Shown here piece by piece: positions 51,515 through 59,328 of a stretch of DNA of 64,000 nt. Position 1 is the first letter of the stretch; each line of letters opens with the position of its first letter. Under the pieces are notes generated by a model. That model saw only the letters and a program-made list of their open reading frames with translations, was not told where the DNA came from and made no database searches. The position numbers were made by a program, and so were the translations under genes. The DNA lies in NCBI RefSeq assembly GCF_030403745.1, contig NZ_JAQMWP010000032.1, positions 1 to 64,000 of the forward strand, read 5' to 3'. This DNA comes from Streptomyces sp. S.PB5. Lineage in GTDB: Bacteria; Actinomycetota; Actinomycetes; Streptomycetales; Streptomycetaceae.

Positions 51515-51525
51515 GCGGCGTGGAG

Positions 51526-51579
51526 TCCTGAGGGGCAGGTCGTTCCTGAAGGGCAGGTCGTTCCTGAAGGGCAGGTCGG
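51526..51579. repeat. Three tandem 18-bp repeats after the aldo/keto reductase
   Basis: Unit TCCTGAAGGGCAGGTCGT at 51526-51543 (one change), 51544-51561 and 51562-51579 (last base changed), lying 12 bases after the stop codon. Confidence 0.85.
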
Positions 51580-51673
51580 GATAACCGGAATCCGGCCCGA
51601 ACTGCCCTTCTCTGCCTCTATGTTCGCTGCGGGAACATCATCGATCTTCCGCTCCAGCGTCAGGAGGCCCCGT

Positions 51674-52111
51674 ATGCGCACCTCGCTCCGCGTCGGCATA
51701 TCCGGGGTGGTGGCCGCGGCCACCACCCTCACCTGCACCACCGTCGCCCAGGCGACACCGCCGGGCCCGGGTGTGACCGCCAAGCTGATCAGCCAGGTCA
51801 CCATCGGGGACACCGACTACACCCTCAGAGAGGTCACCGTTCCGCCCGGCGAGGCCACCGGCTGGCACTACCACGACGGCGTCGTGTACGGGTATGTGAA
51901 GCAGGGCACGCTGACGCACTATCACTCCGACTGCGCCGTGGACGGGATCTATACGAAGGGCAAGGTCGTACGGGAGCCGGGCGGGCCCAGCGATGTGCAC
52001 CTCGGCCGGAACCTGGGTGACACGCCGCTGGTGCTGGAGGTGCTGTACGTGCTGCCGCACGGCTCGCCGTTCTCCGAGGACGTGCCGAACCCGGGCTGCC
52101 CCTTCCAGTAA
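51674..52111 (+). CDS. Secreted cupin-domain protein
   Basis: 145 residues from ATG 51674 after CAGGAGG. Signal peptide ending VAQA (about residue 31), then one cupin barrel with metal-type motif GWHYHDGVVYGYVKQG and a second strand set ending VLEVLYVLPHGSPF. It could be a small lyase or an antioxidant metal-binding protein. Both flanks carry 18-bp tandem repeats. Confidence 0.85.
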   Translation: MRTSLRVGISGVVAAATTLTCTTVAQATPPGPGVTAKLISQVTIGDTDYTLREVTVPPGEATGWHYHDGVVYGYVKQGTLTHYHSDCAVDGIYTKGKVVREPGGPSDVHLGRNLGDTPLVLEVLYVLPHGSPFSEDVPNPGCPFQ

Positions 52112-52113
52112 CC

Positions 52114-52149
52114 GTCGTCTTCGCGTGCTCAGTCGTCTTCGCGTGCTCA
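52114..52149. repeat. Perfect 18-bp tandem duplication at the phosphatase stop codon
   Basis: GTCGTCTTCGCGTGCTCA occurs at 52114-52131 and again at 52132-52149; the second copy includes the stop codon of the minus-strand phosphatase gene. Confidence 0.9.
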
Positions 52150-54486
52150 CTGCGGGGGCAGCGGCTGTTCGGCCCAGATCGTCTTGCCGGAGCCGGTCTG
52201 TCTGCTGCCCCAGCGCTGGGTGAGCTGGGCGACCAGCAGCAGACCGCGCCCGCCCTCGTCGTAGGCGTGGGCGCGGCGCAGGTGCGGTGAGGTCGAACTG
52301 CCGTCGGAGACCTCGCAGATGAGGGTGCGGTCGCGGATCAGTCGGAGCTGGATGGGCGGGGCGCCGTAGCGGATCGCGTTGGTGACCAGTTCGCTGACGA
52401 CGAGTTCGGTGACGAAGGCGGCCTCCTCCAGGCCCCATGCGGTGAGTTGCATGGTGGCGGCCTGCCGGGCGTCGGCCACCCGGGCGGGGTCGGGGGTGAT
52501 GTCCCAGGTGGCGACCTGGTCCGTGCCCAGCGCCCGGGTGCGGGCGAGCAGGAGGGCCACGTCGTCGCCGGGCTCCTCGGGGAGCACGGCCTTCAGGACG
52601 GTGTCGCACAGGGCGTCGAGACTGCCGGCGGGTGCGGTGAGGGCGCGGCAGAGTTCGTCGGTGGCGTGGTCGATGTCGCGGTCGCGGTCCTCGATCAGGC
52701 CGTCGGTGTAGAGCGCGACGACGGCGCCTTCGGGCAGCTCGACCTCGGTGGCCTCGAAGGGCAGCCCGCCGACGCCGAGCGGGGGTCCCGCGGTCACGGG
52801 GACGAGTTCCGCGGTGCCGTCGGGCAGGACCAGGGCGGGCGGCGGATGCCCGGCGGCGGCCAGGGACAGACGGCGCGAGACGGGGTCGTAGACGGCATAG
52901 AGGCAGGTCGCGCCGAGTTCGGCGACGTCGTCGTCGCCGTCGTGGGCCGCGAGGTGGGTGACCAGGTCGTCGAGGTGGGTGAGGAGTTCGTCGGGCGGCA
53001 GGTCCACGTCGGCGAGGGTGCGGACGGCCGTGCACAGTCGGCCCATGGTCGCCGAGGAGGTGATGCCGTGCCCGACGACGTCGCCGACGACGAGGGCGAC
53101 CCGGCTGCCGGAGAGCGGGATGACGTCGAACCAGTCGCCGCCGATGCCGGCGAGGGAACCGCAGGGCAGATAGCGGTGGGCGACCTCGACGGCGGCCTGT
53201 CCGGGCAGTCCCTTCGGCAGCAGGCTGTGCTGGAGGGCCAGCGCGGTCGTGCGCTCGCGGGCGAAGCGGCGGGAGTTGTCGATGCAGACGGCGGCACGGC
53301 TGGCCAGTTCCTCGGCGAGCGCGGCGTCGTCGGGGACGTAGGGGTCGGCGGCCGCGATGCGGACGGTGACGGCGACGCCCAGGGTGATCCCGCGGGCCTT
53401 GAGCGGCACGGCCAGCATCGAGTGGGTGCCCTCACGGTAGGGACGTCCCGCGGGGGCTCGGGCGTTGCGCTCGCGGACCCAGCGGTCGAAGGACGGCTCG
53501 CCGGCCATGCCGAGCACGGCACGGCCCTCGCGCAGGGCCCGGGCGGGCGGGGAGTACGGCGGGTAGACGTCCAGCGCGCCGAGACGGACGGCCGCCTCGG
53601 GGGTGCCCTCGTGGGCGGAGCCGTGGGCGACGCGGCGCAGGACCACGTCCTGGGGCATCGCGCTGGGCGGTTCGTCCGGGCCGAGGACCCATTCGAGGAG
53701 GTCGACGCTGACGAAGTCGGCGAACCGCGGGACCACGAGCGAGACCAGTTCCTCGGCGGTGCGGACCACGTCGAGGGTGGTGCCGATGGCGTCCGCGGCC
53801 TCGTTGAGCAGCGCCAGGCGCCGGCGGGCCCAGTGCTGCTCGGTGCTGTCGAAGGCGGCCAGGGCGACGCCGACCACCTCGTCGAGGGCGTTGCGCACCG
53901 GCCACATCTCGATGTTCCAGGCGTGGTGGCGGTTGCCGGACGGGGCGCGTGTGTAGCTCTCGTAGTGGACGGGCTCGCCGGTCTCGGCGACCTCCCGCAC
54001 ATGCCGGTGGAAGCCCCGGTTGTAGTCGGCGTCCTCCAGGGTCTCCGGGAGGGACCGGCCGAGCAGTGCCTCCTCCGGCATCCCCATCACCTGGCAGGCG
54101 GCGTCGTTGAGCCGCAGACAGCGCTGCTGCGGGTCGAAGACCGACATCGACAGGGAGGCCTGCTGGAAGGCCTGCCCGGCGAGGGTCGGCTCCGCCCCGC
54201 CGGGCTGCTCGGTGGTGATCACGAAGCCGCCGGGCGATCCGTCCGGGCCCAGCACCTCGCACGCCCGCAGCGGGAGGGCGACACGGGTGCCGTCCCGGTG
54301 CCGTACGACGACCGTGCCGGCCCGGGCCGCCATGGCGTCGGGCGACGGGTCCTCGGCGAGCAGTGCGCGCACGGGAAGTCCCACGGCCTCCTCGGCCGGG
54401 TATCCGGTCAGTCGCCGGGCACCGTCGCTCCACCCCGTCACCATGCCGAGGGCGTCGACGACCGCCGCGGCGGAGGCGTGCTCCAT
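52147..54486 (-). CDS. PAS-GAF-PP2C(SpoIIE)-ATPase regulatory phosphatase
   Basis: 779 residues from ATG 54486; a TTG twelve codons upstream is possible. Order: PAS (about 1-100), second PAS (about 105-220, MSVFDPQQRCLRLNDAACQVMG), GAF (about 230-400), SpoIIE/PP2C phosphatase (about 405-630) with GGDWFDVIPL, VVGDVVGHG, and ALYTDGLIEDRD for the two metals, and a C-terminal HATPase like anti-sigma kinases (VSELVTNAIRYG, DEGGRGLLLVAQL). This multi-domain plan both dephosphorylates anti-anti-sigma factors and may phosphorylate or bind them; it is common in Streptomyces stress signalling. Confidence 0.92.
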   Translation of the reverse strand: MEHASAAAVVDALGMVTGWSDGARRLTGYPAEEAVGLPVRALLAEDPSPDAMAARAGTVVVRHRDGTRVALPLRACEVLGPDGSPGGFVITTEQPGGAEPTLAGQAFQQASLSMSVFDPQQRCLRLNDAACQVMGMPEEALLGRSLPETLEDADYNRGFHRHVREVAETGEPVHYESYTRAPSGNRHHAWNIEMWPVRNALDEVVGVALAAFDSTEQHWARRRLALLNEAADAIGTTLDVVRTAEELVSLVVPRFADFVSVDLLEWVLGPDEPPSAMPQDVVLRRVAHGSAHEGTPEAAVRLGALDVYPPYSPPARALREGRAVLGMAGEPSFDRWVRERNARAPAGRPYREGTHSMLAVPLKARGITLGVAVTVRIAAADPYVPDDAALAEELASRAAVCIDNSRRFARERTTALALQHSLLPKGLPGQAAVEVAHRYLPCGSLAGIGGDWFDVIPLSGSRVALVVGDVVGHGITSSATMGRLCTAVRTLADVDLPPDELLTHLDDLVTHLAAHDGDDDVAELGATCLYAVYDPVSRRLSLAAAGHPPPALVLPDGTAELVPVTAGPPLGVGGLPFEATEVELPEGAVVALYTDGLIEDRDRDIDHATDELCRALTAPAGSLDALCDTVLKAVLPEEPGDDVALLLARTRALGTDQVATWDITPDPARVADARQAATMQLTAWGLEEAAFVTELVVSELVTNAIRYGAPPIQLRLIRDRTLICEVSDGSSTSPHLRRAHAYDEGGRGLLLVAQLTQRWGSRQTGSGKTIWAEQPLPPQ

Positions 54487-54550
54487 ATCGTCCAGGATGG
54501 TCCCTTTGCCGCACCGCAACAACCTCGGTACGGCTACCAGGACTCGTACG

Positions 54551-55018
54551 TCACTTGCGGTGGGCGCGCAGGGCGTCCAGGGCCCGGTCGGCGTGGGTGT
54601 TCATGCGCAGTTCGCTGCGCACGACCTCCAGGACGGTGCGGTCCTCGGCGATGACGAAGGTGACCCGCTTGGTCGGCGCCATCGAGAACCCGCGCTTGAC
54701 ACCGAACCGCTCCCGGATCGTCCCGTCCGCGTCGGACAGCAGCGGCATCCCGAGCGCGTGCTTGCCGGAGAACTCCTGCTGGCGCTCCACGGTGTCGCCG
54801 CTGACACCGACGGGGCGCGCGCCGACAGCGGCGAACTCGGCGGCGAGGTCGCGGAAGTGACAGGCCTCGGCGGTGCAGCCGGCGGTCAGTGCGGCGGGGT
54901 AGAAGAACAGGACGATCGGTCCGTCCGCGAGCAGCGAGGTCAGGCTGCGGGGCGTCCCGGTCTCGTCGGGCAGCTCGAAGTCCTCGATCCGGTCCCCGGC
55001 CTCTATCCGTGCGCTCAT
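54551..55018 (-). CDS. Peroxiredoxin, BCP/PrxQ type
   Basis: 155 residues from ATG 55018. Peroxidatic Cys48 and resolving Cys53 (AALTAGCTAEAC), with Ala-Ala-Leu in place of the usual Pro-Lys-Asp. RERFGVKRGFSMAPTKRVTFVI matches the family's C-half. Reduces peroxides using thioredoxin. Coupled to DoxX by an ATGA overlap. Open-frame sequence runs in frame upstream for a long distance, but the clear N-terminus and the overlap fix the start. Confidence 0.92.
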   Translation of the reverse strand: MSARIEAGDRIEDFELPDETGTPRSLTSLLADGPIVLFFYPAALTAGCTAEACHFRDLAAEFAAVGARPVGVSGDTVERQQEFSGKHALGMPLLSDADGTIRERFGVKRGFSMAPTKRVTFVIAEDRTVLEVVRSELRMNTHADRALDALRAHRK

Positions 55019-55395
55019 GCCTGGCCCTCCGTGTTCCGTGCGATGTTGCGGGCCCACAGGACGAGGGGCACCTGAAGCGGCAGCCGGGCGATCGCGGCGG
55101 CCTTCTGCGGGGTGGGGCGGTGACGCCAGTCGACGGCCATCTTCACGTTCGCCGGGAACACCCCGACGAAGAAGGCGGCGGAGGCCAGCGCCGCGGCCTT
55201 CCGTGTACGGGGCGCCACGAGACCTGCGGCCAGCGCGAACTCGGCGACGCCGCTCGCATAGGTCCAGGTCCTGGGCGATCCCGGCAGGAACTTCGGGATG
55301 GTCGCGTCGAACGAGCGTGGCGCGGTGAAGTGGGTGACCCCCACGCCGGCCAGCAGACCGGCCAGCAGCAGGGGTGAGCGTTGGGACCGGGGCAC
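55015..55395 (-). CDS. DoxX-family membrane protein
   Basis: 126 residues from GTG 55395 just after GGAGGA. Four helices, with FLPGSPRTWTYASGVAEFALAAGLV and WRHRPTPQKAAAIARLPLQVPLVLWA. DoxX proteins associate with redox enzymes and thiol stress. Forms a two-gene operon with the peroxiredoxin, behind a TAATAT -10 (55425-55430) flanked by GTAC repeats. Confidence 0.82.
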   Translation of the reverse strand: MPRSQRSPLLLAGLLAGVGVTHFTAPRSFDATIPKFLPGSPRTWTYASGVAEFALAAGLVAPRTRKAAALASAAFFVGVFPANVKMAVDWRHRPTPQKAAAIARLPLQVPLVLWARNIARNTEGQA

Positions 55396-55424
55396 GGATC
55401 CTCCTATGGGGGGCTTGCCGCGCG

Positions 55425-55461
55425 ATATTACTGGACGGTACAAGCAGGTCGTACGGCGGCC
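55425..55461 (-). promoter_or_regulatory. Promoter/operator of the doxX-prx operon
   Basis: Minus-strand TAATAT (55430-55425) lies 30 bases before the doxX GTG. The segment upstream has GTAC twice, 14 bases apart, as an inverted pair that would suit a MarR or TetR dimer. Confidence 0.45.
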
Positions 55462-55600
55462 TGTCCGCCTGCTGCGAAAGGCGGTTGTGGGCTTTGGGCG
55501 TGCGGCCGGACGAACGCCGGAAGACCTCGATGCCGATCGCTCTGCCCCTGGTGGGGCGGCTGCTGCTGTGCGGGGTGCGCGAGCTGGACGCGGACGGTCG

Positions 55601-56041
55601 GGCGGTGGGCGCCGGTTCCGTCTCGTCGTCGACGGCGTAGGAGAGGAAGTCGTCGACCATGCGGTGGAAGAGGGTGGCGAGCCGGCCCAGCTCCTCCGGC
55701 GACCACTCGGCCAGGGCGAGCCGCATGCCCCGCGCGCCGGTGTCCCGGCCCCGGTCGACGGCCTGCCGGCCGGCTTCGGTGGGATCGATGCGCTGGGCGC
55801 GGCGGTCCTCGGGGTCCGCGCGGGTGACGTATCCCGTCTTCTGCGGCTGCTGCACCGTGCGGGGCATGTGCGAGGCCTCCACGCCGAGCCGGTTGGCCAG
55901 CTCCCCCGGGCGCAGCGGCTCGGCGTCGGCGACCTGCCGCAGCAGCGCCACGGCGGCGCGGTCCAGTGGCACTCCGGCCAGGGCCATCAGCCGCTCGTGC
56001 TGCCGGGCACGGGTGCCCAGGCAGGTGATGCGGGTCAGCGC
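55601..56041 (-). pseudogene. MarR-family regulator remnant
   Basis: The minus strand encodes a MarR winged-helix core: ARQHERLMALAGVPLDRAAVALLRQVAD, GELANRLGVEASHMPRTVQQPQKTGYVTRADPEDRRAQRIDPTEAGRQA, and a closing helix MRLALAEWSPEELGRLATLFHRMVDDFL. No start codon lies before the first helix except an internal ATG at 55987, and no stop follows: the frame runs on into doxX territory in the wrong frame. The wing has lost a Pro/Asp. It is best read as a gene that lost its N-terminus and its stop. Confidence 0.65.
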
Positions 56042-56071
56042 TCGCGTGCGTGTGCGCGGAGTACCGCCGCT

Positions 56072-57241
56072 TCAGACTGTCACCTCCACGGCCTCGGCCC
56101 AGCTCGCTCCCGTGGCGATGGCCTGGCGCCACCGCCGGATCGCCTTCGGCGGCACACCGACCGCCAGCGCCCCGCTGACCCGCTGCCCGGTCCGGTAGGC
56201 CACGACGAACCGCCGCTCGGCCAAGTCGCCCTCCACCACGGCGACTTCGTCGTGACCGCGCAGGAACCCGTACGCCTGGATCTTCATGTCGTACTGGTCC
56301 GACCAGAAGTACGGCACCGGCGAGAACGGCTTGCGCGCCTGAGGGCTCAGCAGATTACGGGCGGCGGCCATGCCCTGCTCGGCGGCGTTGGTGCGGTGCT
56401 CGATACGCATCGACGTCCCGAACAGCGGGTTGTACCAGCGGGCCACGTCTCCCGCCGCGTACACGTTCCGCGCGGCCTCGCAGTACTCGTCGCACACCAC
56501 ACCGTCGCCCACGGCGAGACCGCTGCCGTCGAGCCACTCGGTGTTCGGCAGGGACCCGATGGCCACCAACACCTCGTCCGCCTCGACGAGTTCACCGTCC
56601 GCGAGCCGCACCCCGCCCTCCGTCACCTCGGTCACGGAGACCCCGCAGCGCAGATTCACCCCCCGGTCGAGATGCGCCTGCGACAGCATCTGCCCGACCT
56701 CCGTGCCGACGGCGTGGGCCAGCGGCACCGCGGCAGGCTCCAGGACGGTCACGTCGGCACCAAGCCGCCAGGCCACCGCGGCGGCCTCCGCCCCGAGGAA
56801 CCCGGCACCCACGACGACCAGCCGCCGCCCCGGCCCGAGCCGGTCGCGCAGGGTCAGGGCGTCGTCCAGGGTGCGCAGCACATGCGCACCCCCGCCGGGC
56901 AGCCGGCGCGGCCGGACGCCGGTGGCGATGACCAGCCCGTCGTACGGCACCGCCGAGCCGTCCGCCAACCGCACGGCGCTCTCGGCGAGGTCGAGGCCGG
57001 TCGCGGCCACCCCGAAGCGCAGGTCGAGACCGAGGGCGGCCAGGTCCTCGGGGGTGCGCAGATCGAGGCGCTCGGGCTGCCACTCGCCGGACAGCACCTG
57101 CTTGGACAGCGGCGGGCGGTCGTACGGGGCGAGCGGCTCGTCGCCCACGAGGGTGAGCGTGCCGTCGTACCCCTCGCGGCGGAGCGTCTCGACCGCCGCG
57201 AGTCCGGCGGCCGACGCCCCGACGACGACGATCCGCCTCAC
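56072..57241 (-). CDS. FAD-dependent ferredoxin reductase
   Basis: 389 residues. Two Rossmann folds: GASAAG (8-13) for FAD and GAGFLG near 148 for NAD(P)H, then YAAGDVARW and a reductase C-terminal domain (PVPYFWSDQYDMKIQAYG). It is the type that feeds electrons to a small ferredoxin for P450s or dioxygenases. GTG start within a GTGA overlap with the ferredoxin stop, so the two are made together. Confidence 0.93.
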   Translation of the reverse strand: MRRIVVVGASAAGLAAVETLRREGYDGTLTLVGDEPLAPYDRPPLSKQVLSGEWQPERLDLRTPEDLAALGLDLRFGVAATGLDLAESAVRLADGSAVPYDGLVIATGVRPRRLPGGGAHVLRTLDDALTLRDRLGPGRRLVVVGAGFLGAEAAAVAWRLGADVTVLEPAAVPLAHAVGTEVGQMLSQAHLDRGVNLRCGVSVTEVTEGGVRLADGELVEADEVLVAIGSLPNTEWLDGSGLAVGDGVVCDEYCEAARNVYAAGDVARWYNPLFGTSMRIEHRTNAAEQGMAAARNLLSPQARKPFSPVPYFWSDQYDMKIQAYGFLRGHDEVAVVEGDLAERRFVVAYRTGQRVSGALAVGVPPKAIRRWRQAIATGASWAEAVEVTV

Positions 57242-57432
57242 TGCTCGACCAGCCGGATGGCGGCGGCCGGGCAGACCGCGACGGCTTCCTTGACGTCGTC
57301 GAGGAGTTCGTCGCCGATCTCCTGCTCCAGGAGGACCGCGACGCCGTCGTCGTCCTGGTCGAAGACGTCCATCGCGGCGAGTACGCACTGGCCGGAGGCG
57401 ACACACTTGTCCGCTTCCAGTTCCACCTTCAT
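57238..57432 (-). CDS. [3Fe-4S] ferredoxin of P450 type
   Basis: 64 residues from ATG 57432 after AAGGGG. Three cluster cysteines: Cys10, Cys16 (KCVASGQC) and Cys54 (CPAAA); a fourth is absent, so a 3Fe-4S cluster is expected. Acidic surface (DQDDDG, EQEIGDELLDD). Transfers electrons from the following reductase to a P450. Immediately upstream is a P450 remnant, not an intact gene. Confidence 0.92.
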   Translation of the reverse strand: MKVELEADKCVASGQCVLAAMDVFDQDDDGVAVLLEQEIGDELLDDVKEAVAVCPAAAIRLVEQ

Positions 57433-57590
57433 GGCAATCCCCTTCTTCGCAGGCTTCACGCAGCGCGCACGCCGGCTTCAGTGTCGGAAGGCGCTTGTAG
57501 AGGGTGCCGTAGACGACCTGGAGTTCCATTCGAGCCGGCGTCCGGCCCAGGCACTGGTGGATGCCGAAACCGAAGGCGACATGGCGGCGA
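57433..57590 (-). pseudogene. Cytochrome P450 C-terminal fragment A
   Basis: The minus strand reads RHVAFGFGIHQCLG with the heme Cys, then the L-helix (TPARMELQVVYGTLYKRLP). No P450 sequence precedes it, the last 30-40 residues of a P450 are absent and no stop codon follows in frame. Directly abuts the ferredoxin start, where a full P450 gene would be expected. Confidence 0.72.
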
Positions 57591-57626
57591 GCGTGCTTCC
57601 CGGAGCCACGTGCGAGCGCCGGCCTC

Positions 57627-58307
57627 TCACCGGTCACGTGCGGGGTCGGCCTCTCCCCGGGTCACCGGGGCCAGCCAGATGCCGACGACCGCGTCGGCGA
57701 TCCCGGTGGCGTAGTCGTGCCAACTGGTGCGCGGGGTGGGCCTGTTCTCCGCGAGGGCGCGCTCCCGTTCGGCGGGCAGGTGGATGAGCAGATGGCGGGC
57801 CATGTCGCCGCGTTCGGCGCGGACCTCGGGGGGCAGCTCGGGCAGGCACCGGTGCAGTCCGTCGACGATCCGCCGCAGGGACGGGGAGGCGAGGGACTCC
57901 TCCAGCATGATCTGGTGGAGGACCGGGTCGGTCATCACCTGCGCGCAGAACCGCGCGAACCAGGTGGGGCCCTCCAGGGCCGCCAGGTGCTCCGGGACCG
58001 GGCGGACCAGACAGTCCACCCAGTCCCGCAGATCCGCGGAGTCGCCGAGCTGCGCCAGCATGCGCGCGCGGATCTCCTCGATCCGTTCGGCGTGCTTGCG
58101 GGCGATGGCGCGCACCAGGTCGGCCTTGGTGCCGAAGTGGTAGCCGACGGCCGCGTTGTTGCCCTGTCCGGCGGCCTCGCTGACCTGACGGTTGGAGACG
58201 GAGTTGACCCCGCGCTCGGCGAACAGCCGCTCGGCCGCGGTCAGGATCAGCTCCCGGGTCGCGCTGACCTGCTCCGCCCGTACCGCCCTGCCTACCGCCA
58301 TCTTCAC
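57627..58307 (-). CDS. TetR-family regulator 1
   Basis: 226 residues. Helix-turn-helix ELILTAAERLFAERGVNSVSNRQVSEAAGQGNNAAVGYHFGTKADLVRAI, then a large helical ligand domain. GTG at 58307 overlaps the stop of P450 fragment B (GTGA), a sign that this order is old and that the P450 was once the upstream gene of an operon. Confidence 0.9.
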   Translation of the reverse strand: MKMAVGRAVRAEQVSATRELILTAAERLFAERGVNSVSNRQVSEAAGQGNNAAVGYHFGTKADLVRAIARKHAERIEEIRARMLAQLGDSADLRDWVDCLVRPVPEHLAALEGPTWFARFCAQVMTDPVLHQIMLEESLASPSLRRIVDGLHRCLPELPPEVRAERGDMARHLLIHLPAERERALAENRPTPRTSWHDYATGIADAVVGIWLAPVTRGEADPARDR

Positions 58308-58515
58308 CGTCGCACCGGGACTTCCCTCAGCCCTCCGACGGCCAGTCCCTCGAACCGTCGCAGGTCCTCCGCCGCTACGGCGGGTTCCAAGGACGGAAGC
58401 CTACGCAACAGCACGTCGAGGACGGTTCGCAGCTCGACGCGGGCCGGCGCCTGTCCCCGACAGGAGTACGGGCCGACACCGAAGGCGAGATGGGTGTGCG
58501 GCTCGTGCGGGCCCC
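58304..58515 (-). pseudogene. Cytochrome P450 C-terminal fragment B
   Basis: Minus-strand reading HLAFGVGPYSCRG (heme Cys) followed by QAPARVELRTVLDVLLRRLPSLEP, RFEGLAVGGLREVPVRR and a proper stop at 58304-58306. Only the last 65-70 residues of a P450 remain; TetR gene 2 ends 20 bases upstream, leaving no room for the rest. No ribosome site or start codon is present, so a 5' deletion is the simple explanation. Confidence 0.78.
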
Positions 58516-58534
58516 CGAAGGTCTCCGTGCGGGT

Positions 58535-59215
58535 TCAACTCCCGGCGAGCGTGTCCAGCCACTGCCCGAGCAGGCCGGACTCGGCCGCGGTGAACGCCTT
58601 CGGCGGTTCGGCGCGCAGACGGGCCGCGAGTGTGGCGGCCGCGACGGGGACGCCGTCCTGCGCCGGGGGGCCCGCGGGGCGGGTCAGGGAGCCGATCACC
58701 GCGTCGCGCAGCCGGGCCGAGAAGGCCGGGTCCGGGTACTGCTCCGCCCTGGTGAGCATCGACAGGGCCGCACCGACATTGGCGGACATGATCATCTGCG
58801 TGGCGAGGGCGGGCGGGACGGTGAGCCGGCCGGCCGCCGCGCAGCGTTCGAGGATCGCGTGCAGCAGGTCATGGGCCTCGCGCGCCGCGGCGGGCGGGAC
58901 CGTCAGCTCGGGCGAGTACATCAGGCGGTAGTGGTTGGGGTGCTCCAGCGCGAAGCGCATGTGGTTGTCCCAGCCGCTCTTCAGATCCGCGACGGGATCC
59001 TCGCCGGGCCGGGCCGCCCGCTTGGAGGCGAGGTAGCGCTCGAAACCCCGGTCGACCACGGCGGCCAGCAGTCCGGCCTTGTCGCCGAAGAGCCGGTAGA
59101 GCATCGGCGCGCCCACGCCCGCCGCCTCGCACACCGCGCGCGTCGAGACATCGGCGGCAGGCGCCTCGGCCAGCAGCTTCGCGGCGACTTCCAGGATCTT
59201 TTCCCTCGCGTCCAT
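58535..59215 (-). CDS. TetR-family regulator 2
   Basis: 226 residues from ATG 59215. Helix-turn-helix at about 4-48 (REKILEVAAKLLAEAPAADVSTRAVCEAAGVGAPMLYRLFGDKAGLLAAVV). Divergent from the SDR gene, with three copies of CGTAGCG in the shared promoter region. Confidence 0.9.
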   Translation of the reverse strand: MDAREKILEVAAKLLAEAPAADVSTRAVCEAAGVGAPMLYRLFGDKAGLLAAVVDRGFERYLASKRAARPGEDPVADLKSGWDNHMRFALEHPNHYRLMYSPELTVPPAAAREAHDLLHAILERCAAAGRLTVPPALATQMIMSANVGAALSMLTRAEQYPDPAFSARLRDAVIGSLTRPAGPPAQDGVPVAAATLAARLRAEPPKAFTAAESGLLGQWLDTLAGS

Positions 59216-59233
59216 GACTGCACGGTACGACAT

Positions 59234-59307
59234 TCGTAGCGCTGATACGAGCCGGGCATACCAACGCTACGACACTGTGTTATCGTCGTTACGCGATGAA
59301 CGTAGCG
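59234..59307. promoter_or_regulatory. TetR/SDR divergent operator region
   Basis: CGTAGCG at 59236-59242 and 59301-59307 and its complement CGCTACG at 59265-59271; also TCGTA-N7-TACGA (59234-59250). Repeated half-sites between a TetR gene and its divergent neighbour indicate autoregulation plus control of the SDR. Confidence 0.6.
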
Positions 59308-59328
59308 TCGCTAGTCGAAGGAGCGGAC

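Noticed and set aside
51526..51579. CRISPR or attachment-site repeats
   Set aside because: Contiguous 18-bp units without spacers and no integrase nearby.
54551..55987. A 478-residue MarR-peroxiredoxin fusion
   Set aside because: The frame joins a MarR core to peroxiredoxin only through sequence that encodes DoxX in another frame; doxX and prx have their own coupled starts.
56072..57637. A 521-residue P450-reductase fusion
   Set aside because: The in-frame join passes through the ferredoxin gene in the wrong frame; it reflects loss of the P450 stop codon.
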